Of a DNA stretch of 64,000 nt, positions 33,367 through 43,867 are shown piece by piece. Within the stretch, counting starts at the first letter, position 1. The number at the start of each line of letters is the position of its first letter. Position numbers and translations under genes: made by a program. The stretch is from the NCBI GenBank assembly GCA_023375785.1, contig SZWC01003568.1:9219-73218 (forward strand). The letters are read 5' to 3'. The stretch comes from Penium margaritaceum (lineage: Eukaryota; Streptophyta; Zygnematophyceae; Desmidiales; Peniaceae). Below the pieces are notes generated by a model, which ran no database searches, was not told the origin of the DNA, and was given only the letters and a program-made list of their open reading frames with translations.

Positions 33367-34929
33367 CAGGTACCCTAAGCATAGGCGCAGGTACCTTAGA
33401 CACAGGCGCAAGTACCCTAGGCACAGGCGTAGGTACCCTAAGCACAGGCGCAGGTACCCTAGGCACAGGCGCAGGTAACCTAGGCACAGGCGCAGGTACC
33501 CTAGGGACAGGAGCACGTACCCTAGGCACAGGCGCAGGTACCCTCTGCACAGTCGCAAGCACCCCAGGCACAGGTGCAGGTACCCTAGGCACAGGCGTAG
33601 GTACCCTAAGTACAGGCGCATGCACCCTAGGCACAGGCGCAGGTACTCTAAGCACTGGCGCAGGTGCCCTAGGCACAGGCGTAGGTACCCTAGGCACATG
33701 CGCAGGTAACCTAGGTACAGGCGCAGGTACCCTAGGCACAGGCACAGGTATCCTAGGCACAGGCGCAGGTACCCTAGGCACAGGCGCAGGTACCCTAGTC
33801 ACAGGCGCAGGTACCCTAGGCACAGGCGCAGGTTCCCTAGGCACAAGCGCACGTACCCTAGGCACAGGCGCAGGTACCCTAGGCACAGGTGCTGGTACCC
33901 TAGGCACAGGCGCAAGTACCCTAGGCACAGACGCAGGTACCCAAATACAGGCGCAGGTACCCTAGGCACAGGCGCAAATATCCTAATCAAAGGCGCACGT
34001 ACCCTAGGCACAGGCGCAAGTACCCTAGGCACAAGTGCAGGTACCCTAGGGACAGGCGCAGGTACCCTAGGCACAGGCGCAGGTACCCTAGGCACAAGCG
34101 CAGGTACCCTAGGCACAGGCGCAGGTACCCTAGGTACAGGCACAAGCCCTAGGTACAGGCGCAGGTACCCTAAGCATAGGCGTAGGTACCTTAGGCACAG
34201 GCGCAGGTACCCTAGGCACAGGCGTTGGTACCCTAGGCACAGGCACACATACCCTAGGCAAAGGCGCAGGTACCCCAGGCACCGGCGCAGGTACCCTAGG
34301 CACTGGCGCAGGTACCCTAGGCACAGGCGCAGGTATCCTAAGCACAGGCGCAGGTATCGTAGGAGCAGGCACAGGTACTCTAGGCACAGGCGCGGGTACC
34401 CTAAGCACAGGCGCAGGTACCCTAGGCACAGGCGCAGGTATCCTAAGCACAGGCGCAGGTATCGTAGGAGCAGGCACAGGTACTCTAGGCACAGGCGCGG
34501 GTACCCTAAGCACAGGCGCAGGTACCCTAGGCAGATGCGCAGGTACCATAGGCACAGGCGCAGGTACCCTAGGCACAGGTGCCGGTATCCTAGGCACAGG
34601 CGCAGGTACCCTAGGCAAAGGCGCAGGTTCCCAAGTAAAGGTGCAGGTACCCTAGGCATAGGCACAGGTATCCTAAGGAAAGGTGCACGTACCCTAGGCA
34701 CAAGCGCAAGTACCCTAGGCACAGGCGCAGGTACACTAGGGACAAGCGCAAGTACCCTAAGTACAGGCATAGGCACCCTAGGCACAGGCGCAGGTGCCCT
34801 AAGCACAGGCGCAGGTACCCTAGGCACAGTGCAGGTACCCTAGGCACAGGCGCAGGTACCCTAGGCACAGGCGCAGGTACTCTAGGCACAGGCGCAGGTA
34901 CCCAAGGCACAGGCGTAGGTACCCTAGGC

Positions 34930-35440
34930 ACAGGCGCAGGTACCCTAGACACAGGCGCAGGTACCCTAGGCACAGGCGCAGGTACTCTAGGCACAGGCGC
35001 AGGTACCCTAGGCAGAGGCGCAGGTACCCTGGGCACAGGCGCAGGTACCCTAGGCACAGGCACAGGTACCCTAGAGACAGGCGCAGGTACCCTAGGGACA
35101 GGCGCAGGTACCCTAGACACAGGCGCAGGTACCCTAGGCACAGGCGCAGGTACTCTAGGCACAGGCGCAGGTACCCTAGGCAGAGGCGCAGGTACCCTGG
35201 GCACAGGCGCAGGTACCCTAGGCACAGGCACAGGTACCCTAGAGACAGGCGCAGGTACCCTAGGGACAGGCGCAGGTACCCTAGACACAGGCGCAGGTAC
35301 CCTAGGCACAGGCGCAGGTACTCTAGGCACAGGCGCAGGTACCCTAGGCAGAGGCGCAGGTACCCTGGGCACAGGCGCAGGTACCCTAGGCACAGGCACA
35401 GGTACCCTAGAGACAGGCGCAGGTACCCTAGGGACAGGCG
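34930..35440. repeat. 168-bp (8-unit) higher-order satellite repeat, three copies
   Basis: A block of eight different units, in the order CTAGACAC, CTAGGCAC, TCTAGGCAC, CTAGGCAGA, CTGGGCAC, CTAGGCAC, CTAGAGAC and CTAGGGAC, repeats with the CTAGAC landmark at 34945, 35113 and 35281, exactly 168 bp apart. This is a clear multimeric higher-order repeat. Confidence 0.94.
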
Positions 35441-36195
35441 CAGGTACCCTAGGCACAGGCGCAGGTACCCTAGGCACAGGTGTCGGTACCCTAGGCACAG
35501 GCGCAGGTACCCAAGTACAGGCGCACGTACCCTAGGCACAGGCAAAGGTATCCTAAGCAAAGGCGCACGTACCCTAGGCACAGGCGCAAGTACCCTAGGC
35601 ACAGGCGCAGGTACCCTAGGGACAGGCGCAGGTACCCTAGGGACAGGCGCAGGTACCCTAGGCACAGGCGCAGGTACCCTAGGCACAGGCGCAAGTACCG
35701 TAGGCACATGCGCAAGCCCTAGGCACATTTGCAGGTACCGTAAGCACAGGCGGAGGTACCTTAGGCACACGCGAAGGTACCCTAGGGATAGGCGCAGGTA
35801 CCCTAAGCACAGGCCCAGGTACCCTAGACACAGGCGCAAGTACCCTAGGCACAGGCGCAGGTACCCTAGGCACAGCCGCAGGTACCCTAGGCACAGGCGC
35901 AGGTACCTGTGGCACAGGCTCAGGTACCCTAGCATAGGCACTGGTACCCTAGGCACAGGCGCAGGTATCCAAAGCAAAGATGCATGTACCCTAGGCACAG
36001 GCGCAGGTACCCTAGGCACAGGCGCAGGTACCCTATGGACAGGCCCAGGTACCATAGGCACAGGCGCAGGTACCCTAGGCACAGGCGTAGGTACCCTAGG
36101 CACAGGCGCAGGTATCAAGGCACAGGCACAGGTACCCTAGGCACATGCGCAGGTACCCTAGGCACAGGCGTAGGTACCCTAAGCACAGGCGCATG

Positions 36196-36806
36196 TGTCG
36201 GAATATTGAAGCCAACACTGGTCTTCTCCCTCGGATAAACCGATTTCTCAATAAGAGGTTCGTGTTCGGGATCGAGCGAACAACGAACCACCTCGCCAAC
36301 GGACTGTCAGTCACGGTCAGTGACCTAAAAGACGAGGCGCCCCTAATAAATGCGACCATGTCGCTATGGCATCCGGCTAGCAAAGAAGAAGCCGTTACGA
36401 TATCTTTGTCCTGTTCTGTGATATATTACCGAGGATGTTCATTCCCTTGAGTCAACCAGAACAGTTATGCTCATCCTGTTCACCCTTGGTTCCGCGGCTT
36501 CACCGCCGTGTCTTCGCTTTGCTCACCCCTTTCACTTTCTGTCTTTGCCAACTCTCAACGCTTCACTCCGTCATTCCCGCTCCTTCGCTCAGCTCTCACA
36601 CTCATCCAACCATCACACCCCTTGCCAGCATTCTCTCTCACGTCAACCTGTCTACTTCTGCTACCTCGCGTCTCAACCTTTATCAGCTCTGGTGACTAAC
36701 TCCTCGGACTGCTCCTGCCTACGTCACTCTGTTGATGTACACTTGCATGTCCGATGCTTTTTCTTGCTTCTGCTGCCGCTGCTCTCGTGCTTGCATTCTT
36801 CTGACA
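36196..36806 (+). repeat. 5' LTR (611 bp) of the 36196-39915 element
   Basis: Direct repeat of 39305-39915. It ends TTCTGACA followed by the primer site TGGCATCAGAGC. A TATA-like stretch (ATATATTACC near 36420) lies upstream of the GAGGATGTTCATTCCC segment conserved with the LTRs at 17663-18141 and 26772-27418. Confidence 0.92.
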
Positions 36807-36818
36807 TGGCATCAGAGC
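36807..36818 (+). other. Primer-binding site
   Basis: TGGCATCAGAGC directly follows the 5' LTR. It resembles the tRNA-iMet-type site of the related elements and sets the plus-strand orientation. Confidence 0.85.
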
Positions 36819-37313
36819 TTCAGGCAACATCACCTGGAGTTCCGTGACCGCGTCATCACACTGTCATCATCCTTCCCTCATTGCTTCGACCAGCATTCTC
36901 CTACCGCCGCTACCGCCGTCTCGCACCTCGCCGCTTCATCCGCAGCTGATATCAGGAACTCTGCCTGACAAGTTCCCCATGCTGAAGAAAACGCTCTGTC
37001 ATCCTGAGGAAGCCCTGCGCCCATATCCGCGCCCGTGGCTAACAATCGGTGACTAGTCGCCCATATCAGCCGCAAGCAACTCTCAAGCCGCCGCCTGCCG
37101 TCAACTCTCAAGAAGCTTCTTGGAGCCTCCCATCCGCCGCCACCGCATTGCATCTGCCTCCGCTGGTATCTCCTCCCCTTCATCCTGCCTTGTCAACTTC
37201 ATCCGCTCCTTCTTTTCCGCCATCTTCACCTTGCCCGCATCTATCGTCTCAAGCCGCCTTCTCACATCACCTCACCGCCTCGTTAGCAGCCGCAGCCAAC
37301 ACTACCACTGTCA

Positions 37314-37516
37314 AGATATCGGACACCACCAGTCTTCCTGCTCCCATTTTCGAGCCAACTAGGGAACAAGCCGTCACTCTCCTGGCATCGGCAGCCCACC
37401 CTGCCCGCTACCTGACTCCCTCTACCGCAACCGACCTTTCAGCTGACAGGATATCGGACACCACCAGTCTTGCTGCTCCCATTTCCGAGCCAACTGGGGA
37501 ACAAGCCGTCACTCTC
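37314..37516 (+). repeat. Minisatellite shared between LTR elements (2 copies)
   Basis: A segment containing GATATCGGACACCACCAGTC, then CTCCCATTT and GGGAACAAGCCGTCACTCT, occurs twice, at about 37314 and 37449. The same segment occurs twice in reverse orientation at about 26050-26280, inside the minus-strand element at 24278-27418. In one frame it reads ISDTTS...PTGEQAVTLL. Confidence 0.8.
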
Positions 37517-37854
37517 TTGAACACTGAAAAGAAGCAGTTACGTTGCTCTGCCTTTCTACCGCATCACCTCCACGTGCCGCGTCGCATCTTGTCTCCGTTC
37601 CCTCCGCTCGCGTCGCTCTCTGTCCCTCGTCTCCTCCAGCCCTCGGTCTTCGCCTTCAGCCACCTCCATCATTCCTGCTCCTCCTCGCTCCATTCCTCTC
37701 AGCTTCATCAGGCGCCCATTCCTCCCTAGTCTCCGTCTCCCCGCCATCAGCATCATCCACGCCGCCCCTGCATTTGCCTTCTCGTCATCATCAGCATCCT
37801 CCGCGTCGCCCTTCCATCGATCATCAGCATCAGCATCATCAGCATCGCTTTCTC

Positions 37855-38460
37855 GCGCACGTGGTTCCGCCCCTGCGCCCACTCATACAATCAATCGCTT
37901 CCTCCAATTCCGCAAATGGCTTTCAGCTTGGCACAAGGATCCGCCCGGTCGCATCGCCTTTTTCCGCGACGACCTGCGCCCACGCCATAACTTTGCAGCG
38001 CACGTGGTTTCGCCCCTGCGCCCACTCATCTATCAATCGTTTTCTCCGCTTCAGCATAAAATTCAGCCCGGCACAAGGATCCGCCCGGTCGCATCGCCTT
38101 CCGCGACGATCTGCGCCCACGCCGAAACTTCCATCAGGGCACGCGACTCGCCCCTGCGCCCACTCCATCATCAATCTTTCCTCCATCATCATTCGTCTTC
38201 ATCAGTCACTCGGCACACAGATCCGCCCGGTCGCATCGCCTTTTCCGCGACGACCTGCGTCCACGATAACTTCTCAGTGCACGCGGCTCGCCCCTGCGCC
38301 CACTCATCAATCAATCACTTCCTCCGCTTCTGCAAAATCGGTCTCAGCTCGGCATAAGAATCCGCTTGGTCGCATTGCCTTTTTTTCTGCGACAACATGC
38401 GCCCATACCGTAACCTTTCAGCACACACGGTTCGCACCTGCGCCCACTCCATCATCCAGC
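37855..38460 (+). repeat. About 140-bp internal minisatellite, 5 copies
   Basis: The landmark CGCCCCTGCGCCCACTC recurs near 37869, 38011, 38149, 38289 and 38433 (spacing 138-144 bp). Each copy also carries GGATCCGCCCGGTCGCATCGCC or a variant of it. Homologous segments occur at wider spacing in the minus-strand element around 25148-25697. It gives rise to repetitive open frames that I do not call as genes. Confidence 0.8.
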
Positions 38461-38565
38461 ATTCCTCCCCCACCATCCGCTTCTGCTCGCAAAGAGAAGT
38501 AGTCCCAAGAAGTCACACCACAGGAACCAGATACCACCTGTCTCCCTGCTCAATCTAGCTAACCG

Positions 38566-39291
38566 ATGGAACAAGCCGATGTATCCGTGAGACTGACTAC
38601 TTTGCGGACAGGCATCTCCTTGCACTCTCCTGGAACTCATAGAGACTGCTGTGGCAGAGCACTCTTTGAGGAAGGCGTCGTGGCAGCGCTGTCCATCTCC
38701 CGCACCCACCTTTCACACCTCCATCTCCAAGGGACCATACCAAGGAGAATGAGCTCTCAGCGGTATCCTCTTGGAACAACATCAACATCAAGGTCAACTG
38801 AACAACTGACCTTGATAGATCAACAATTCCTCTTGGCACTCCATGCACTGGAACAAGTCATGAGCAACAATATAGTCAATGCTCTTCTCCGTGTCCAGCC
38901 CTCAGTGAAGTCCATCCACTTCATTGACTGCTCAACACCCAACAGCGCACTGATTGACATTGTCACTCATCTTCCAGAGTGCCTGCAGGACTACCCACAG
39001 CTGCACAGGAAAAGAGATGGTTCAATGAATTACCATCAATGGAGAGTTGAACTCCTTCTCAATCTGGAACGACTCCAATTTTCCAGGTTCAACCTCCATC
39101 AGGTACTGCGTGGTCTCCTCGACTCAACATCCCTTCTTGGTACGGACTGGGCTGAAGCACTTATGAGAGAGGCGCTCATCCTCAACACACACCACTCTCT
39201 TCACCCACACATCCGACAACCTCATGATGGATTCTATGAGATCTGGCTAGCCTTGTATCTGACCTGCGCATCACCTTCTCTCCAATGTTGA
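38566..39291 (+). CDS. Gag-like protein of a non-autonomous LTR element
   Basis: The frame of 241 residues starts MEQADVSVRLTTLR and ends 13 bp before the 3' LTR. Unlike the other frames in these elements it is not low-complexity. It has a helical segment FLLALHALEQVMSNNIVNALL (about residues 88-108), then SMNYHQWRVELLLNLERLQF and LHQVLRGLL. The pattern NYxxW...LExxxL...VLxG is reminiscent of the N-terminal region of Copia-type Gag (DUF4219/UBN2). No zinc knuckle follows. If correct, the element makes a Gag-like protein but must borrow Pol from another element. The similarity is by eye and moderate. A chance frame is less likely given the ordinary composition. Confidence 0.5.
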   Translation: MEQADVSVRLTTLRTGISLHSPGTHRDCCGRALFEEGVVAALSISRTHLSHLHLQGTIPRRMSSQRYPLGTTSTSRSTEQLTLIDQQFLLALHALEQVMSNNIVNALLRVQPSVKSIHFIDCSTPNSALIDIVTHLPECLQDYPQLHRKRDGSMNYHQWRVELLLNLERLQFSRFNLHQVLRGLLDSTSLLGTDWAEALMREALILNTHHSLHPHIRQPHDGFYEIWLALYLTCASPSLQC

Positions 39292-39304
39292 CTTCAAAGG
39301 GGGT

Positions 39305-39915
39305 TGTCGGAATATTGAAGCAAACACTGGTCTTCTCCCTCGGATAAACCGAGTTCTCAATAAGAGGTTCGTGTTCGGGATCGAGCGAACAACGAACCAC
39401 TTCGCCAACGGACTGTTGGTCACGGTCAGTGACCTAAAAGACTAGGCGCCCCTAATAAACGTGAGCATGTCACTATCGCATCCGGCTAGCGAAGAAGAAG
39501 CCGTTACGATATCTTTGTCCTGTTCTGTGATATATTACCAAGGATGCTCATTCCCTCGAGTCAACCATAACAGTTATGCTCATCTTGTTCCCCTTTGGTT
39601 CCGCGGCTTCACCACCGTGTCTTCGCTTTGCTCACCCCTTGCACTTTCTGTCTTCGCAAACACTCAACGCTTCGCTTCGTCAATCCCGCTCCTTTGCTCA
39701 GCTCTCACACTCCGCCAACCATCACACCCCTTGCCAGCATTCTCTCTCGCGTCAACCTGTCTACCTCTGCTACCTTGCGTCTCAACCTCTATCAGCTCTG
39801 GCGACTAACTCCTTGGGCCGCTCCTGCCTACGTCACTCTGTTGACGTACACTTGTATGTCCAATGCTTCTGCTTGTTTCTGCTGCCGCTGCTCTCGTGCT
39901 TGCATTCTCCTAACA
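39305..39915 (+). repeat. 3' LTR (611 bp) of the 36196-39915 element
   Basis: Direct repeat of 36196-36806 with few differences. It starts TGTCGGAATATTG after the purine tract, ends CTAACA, and is followed directly by satellite (GCAGGTACCC). Confidence 0.92.
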
Positions 39916-40299
39916 GCAGGTACCCTAGGCACAAGCACAGGTACCCTAGGCACAGGCGCAGGTACCCTAGGGACAGGCGCAGGTACCCTAGGCACAGGCG
40001 CAGGTACCCTCCGCACAGTCGCAGGCACCCCAGGCATAGGCGCATGTACCCTAGGCACAGGCGCAGGTACCCTAAGTACAGGCACAGATACCCTAGGCAC
40101 AGGCGCAGGTACCCTAAGCACAGGCGCAGGTACCCTAGGCACAGGCACAGGTACCCTAGGAACCGGCGCAGGTACCCTAGGCACAGGCACAGGTACCCTA
40201 GGCACAGGCGCAGGTATCCTAAGCACAGGCGCACGTACCCTAGGCACAGGCGCAAGTACCGTACGAACAAGCGCAGGTACCCTAGGTACAGGCGCAGGT

Positions 40300-41580
40300 A
40301 CCCTAGGCACAGGCGCTGGTACCCTAGGCACAGGCGCAGGTACCCTACGCACAGGCGCAGGTACCCTAGGCACAGGCGCTGGTACCCTAGGCACAGGCGC
40401 AGGTACCCTACGCACAGGCGCAGGTACCCTAGGCACAGGCGCTGGTACCCTAGGCACAGGCGCAGGTACCCTACGCACAGGCGCAGGTACCCTAGGCACA
40501 GGCGCTGGTACCCTAGGCACAGGCGCAGGTACCCTACGCACAGGCGCAGGTACCCTAGGCACAGGCGCTGGTACCCTAGGCACAGGCGCAGGTACCCTAC
40601 GCACAGGCGCAGGTACCCTAGGCACAGGCGCTGGTACCCTAGGCACAGGCGCAGGTACCCTACGCACAGGCGCAGGTACCCTAGGCACAGGCGCTGGTAC
40701 CCTAGGCACAGGCGCAGGTACCCTACGCACAGGCGCAGGTACCCTAGGCACAGGCGCTGGTACCCTAGGCACAGGCGCAGGTACCCTACGCACAGGCGCA
40801 GGTACCCTAGGCACAGGCGCTGGTACCCTAGGCACAGGCGCAGGTACCCTACGCACAGGCGCAGGTACCCTAGGCACAGGCGCTGGTACCCTAGGCACAG
40901 GCGCAGGTACCCTACGCACAGGCGCAGGTACCCTAGGCACAGGCGCTGGTACCCTAGGCACAGGCGCAGGTACCCTACGCACAGGCGCAGGTACCCTAGG
41001 CACAGGCGCTGGTACCCTAGGCACAGGCGCAGGTACCCTACGCACAGGCGCAGGTACCCTAGGCACAGGCGCTGGTACCCTAGGCACAGGCGCAGGTACC
41101 CTACGCACAGGCGCAGGTACCCTAGGCACAGGCGCTGGTACCCTAGGCACAGGCGCAGGTACCCTACGCACAGGCGCAGGTACCCTAGGCACAGGCGCTG
41201 GTACCCTAGGCACAGGCGCAGGTACCCTACGCACAGGCGCAGGTACCCTAGGCACAGGCGCTGGTACCCTAGGCACAGGCGCAGGTACCCTACGCACAGG
41301 CGCAGGTACCCTAGGCACAGGCGCTGGTACCCTAGGCACAGGCGCAGGTACCCTACGCACAGGCGCAGGTACCCTAGGCACAGGCGCTGGTACCCTAGGC
41401 ACAGGCGCAGGTACCCTACGCACAGGCGCAGGTACCCTAGGCACAGGCGCTGGTACCCTAGGCACAGGCGCAGGTACCCTACGCACAGGCGCAGGTACCC
41501 TAGGCACAGGCGCTGGTACCCTAGGCACAGGCGCAGGTACCCTACGCACAGGCGCAGGTACCCTAGGCACAGGCGCAGGT
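40300..41580. repeat. 63-bp (3-unit) higher-order satellite repeat, 20 copies
   Basis: A trimer of units, in the order CCCTACGCACAGGCGCAGG, CCCTAGGCACAGGCGCTGG and CCCTAGGCACAGGCGCAGG, repeats with almost no variation. The CTACGC landmark is at 40345 and then every 63 bp to 41542, twenty times. The near identity of copies implies very recent expansion. Confidence 0.95.
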
Positions 41581-42238
41581 ATCCTAAGCAAAGGCGCACG
41601 TACCGTAGGCACAGGAGCAGGTACCCTAGGCACAGGCGCAGGTACCCTAGGGACAGGCGCAGGTACCGTAGGCACAGGCGCAGGTACCCTAGGCACAGGC
41701 GCAGGTACCCTAGGGACAGGCGCTGGTACCCTAGGCACAGGCGCAGGTAACCTGGGCACAGGCGCAGGTATCCTAGGCACAGGCACAAGTACCATAGGCA
41801 TTGGCACAGGTACCCTAGGCACTGGTGCACGTACCCTAGGCACAAGCGCAGGTATCCCAGGCACAGGCGCAGGTATCCTAAGGACAGGTGGGGGCACCCT
41901 AGGCACAACCGCAGGTACCCTAGGCACAGGCGCAGGTACCCTAGGCACAGGGGCAGGTACCCCAAGCACAGGCGCAGATACCCTAGGCACAGGCGCAGGT
42001 ACCCTAAGCACAGGCGTAGGTACCCTAGGCAAAGGGGCAGGTATCCTAGGCTCAGACGCAGGTACCCTAGGGACAAGCGCAGGTATCCTAGGAACAGGCG
42101 TAGGTATCCTAGGCACAGGCGCAGGTACCCAAGGCACAGGCGCAGGTACCCTAGGCACAGGCGCAGGTACCCTAGGCACAGGAGCAGGTACCCTAGGCAC
42201 AGGCGCAGGTACCCTAGGCACAGGCGCAGGTACCTTAG

Positions 42239-42556
42239 NNNNNNNNNNNNNNNNNNNNNNNNNNNNNNNNNNNNNNNNNNNNNNNNNNNNNNNNNNNNNN
42301 NNNNNNNNNNNNNNNNNNNNNNNNNNNNNNNNNNNNNNNNNNNNNNNNNNNNNNNNNNNNNNNNNNNNNNNNNNNNNNNNNNNNNNNNNNNNNNNNNNNN
42401 NNNNNNNNNNNNNNNNNNNNNNNNNNNNNNNNNNNNNNNNNNNNNNNNNNNNNNNNNNNNNNNNNNNNNNNNNNNNNNNNNNNNNNNNNNNNNNNNNNNN
42501 NNNNNNNNNNNNNNNNNNNNNNNNNNNNNNNNNNNNNNNNNNNNNNNNNNNNNNNN
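42239..42556. other. Assembly gap (318 N) inside satellite
   Basis: A run of 318 N with the satellite on both sides. Its size is an estimate by the assembler at best. Confidence 0.99.
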
Positions 42557-42892
42557 GCACAGGTACCCTAGGCACAGGCGCAGGTATCCTAAGCAAAGGC
42601 GCACATACCCTAGGCACAGGAGCAGGTACCCTAGGCACAGGCGCAGGTACCTTAGCACAGGCACAGGTACCCTAGGCACAGGCGCAGGTATCCTAAGCAA
42701 AGGCGCACATACCCTAGGCACAGGCACAGGTACCCTAGTCACAGGCGCAGGTACCCTAGGGACAGGCGCAGGTACCCTAGGCACAGGCGCTCGAACCTAG
42801 GCATGGGCGCAGGTACCCTAGGCACAGGCATAGGTACCCTAGGCACAGGCGCAGGTAGGGATGAGCGTCCATACTCGGTACTCACGCATTTT

Positions 42893-42918
42893 ACTCGTGA
42901 GTAAAAATACTCACGAGT
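42893..42918. repeat. Subterminal palindrome of the hAT element
   Basis: ACTCGTGAGTA, four A, then TACTCACGAGT: a perfect 11-bp inverted repeat with a 4-nt spacer, about 37 bp inside the terminus. Related CTCACG motifs lie just before it (42881). Subterminal motif repeats are typical transposase-binding regions of hAT elements. Confidence 0.8.
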
Positions 42919-43525
42919 GAACTGAGTTTGATAACGGCGTGTTTCGGATGCCGAGTTACGCGCGTGTATCCGCGGTTGCGAAGGGACCCTTCGCGACCGT
43001 GGAATCTGTGCAAAACTCGCACATAATCCGTTGTTGTGAAGGAGCCCTAACGTTCGAGCAATACTCGTTCACGTGACTCAAACCAAAGGCGTCCCGGGGA
43101 GCAGAGGGATACTCACCGCAGGTACTTCGAAACCTGAAATGAGCGAATAAGGTTTGCGATGCAAGTGACCACATACATTAGTTTATCTTGTAGTCGATTA
43201 TCACGGGTACGTGGCTGACTAGGATCCTGACGATCCTAGTCAGCAAAGATATGTTACACATGTGTATGTGGTTTAATCCATTTTTGAACCCCGAACACCA
43301 AATACATGCTAGGTTTGTTGACATTCGCCGGTCCTCTTTTTGAAGGCTGAAATTGAAGTCGACGCGCCTTGCACTCGTCATGCCATGCGCTTCGATTTTG
43401 AGTCTTCAAAATCGTTTGCATCGATGCGCCATGAACCGAAGCGCCATGTCCCTTGCGGCCATACATATCCAACCTATTCCTTCATTTCTCGTCATCTTTC
43501 AGTTGCAGTCTACACACAACCAACC

Positions 43526-43867
43526 ATGGCGTCCTCCACCAACCAGACCCCGGCCATTACCACACCAGATTCGACCCCCGACGAACGGGCTGCGAAGCCC
43601 ATGCAGACCAACGCCACTGTCCACGAGCGAGACACCAACAAAACCATCTGGCAGGTTTTCAAGCGTCTCGACTGGGACACTGCCCAGTGCCTGCTCTGCC
43701 CTGTCCGCGTCAACAAGGAGGGCAAGGAGGTGCCCAAGACCATCAATCGCTCGCAGGGCAACTCGACGTCCATGTGGTACCACGTGGGCAGCGCACACAA
43801 GGAACGCTTCGAACAATTTGTGGTGGATGACGTCGTCCCTCCTGGCATCCTGAAGAAGATGGGCTGA
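43526..43867 (+). pseudogene. hAT transposase, BED zinc-finger N-terminus
   Basis: The start ATG at 43526 sits in an ACCATGG context. The 113-residue frame has a disordered Thr/Pro-rich head, then a BED-type finger: aromatic IWQVFKRLDW, C-x2-C (CLLC), and a final H-x5-H (WYHVGSAHKERF) after NRSQGNSTSM. BED fingers of hAT transposases bind the element ends. An in-frame TGA at 43865-43867 ends this frame, and the same frame then continues with hAT-like protein, so the gene is interrupted here. Confidence 0.82.

Larger units (their letters stand above)
30750..36195. repeat. 21-bp satellite array, block 4
   Basis: About 259 units. In addition to ordinary units it contains recurring 20-nt units of the form GGTACCCAAGTACAGGCGCA (near 31367, 32724, 33940, 34630 and 35508) that break the 21-bp phase. 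These are usually followed by a unit with ATCCTAAGCAAAGG and then CGCACGTACC. Another odd junction, GCAAGCCCTAGGTACAGG, recurs near 31568, 31674, 34143 and 35713. Long higher-order runs lie at 32920-33366 and 34930-35440. Block 6 shares the phase-breaking module, whereas blocks 1 and 2 mostly lack it. Confidence 0.96.
36196..39915 (+). mobile_element. Non-autonomous LTR retrotransposon with gag-like frame (TR-GAG type)
   Basis: The LTRs are 36196-36806 and 39305-39915, each 611 bp, starting TGTCGGAATATTG. The primer site TGGCATCAGAGC is at 36807-36818, and a purine tract CAAAGGGGG precedes the 3' LTR. The flanking 5-mers GCATG (36191-36195) and GCAGG (39916-39920) look like a target duplication with one difference. 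The 2.5-kb interior has two minisatellites and a gag-like frame next to the 3' LTR, but no protease, RT, RNase H or integrase. The structure looks whole. It is a relative of the element at 24278-27418. Confidence 0.9.
39916..42855. repeat. 21-bp satellite array, block 5
   Basis: About 140 units including a 318-N assembly gap (42239-42556). It contains the longest regular higher-order run in the window (63-bp unit, 40300-41580). After the gap two similar stretches carry the ATCCTAAGCAAAGGCGCACATACC module (near 42584 and 42687). It ends at GCGCAGG, immediately before the terminal sequence of a hAT element. Confidence 0.96.
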
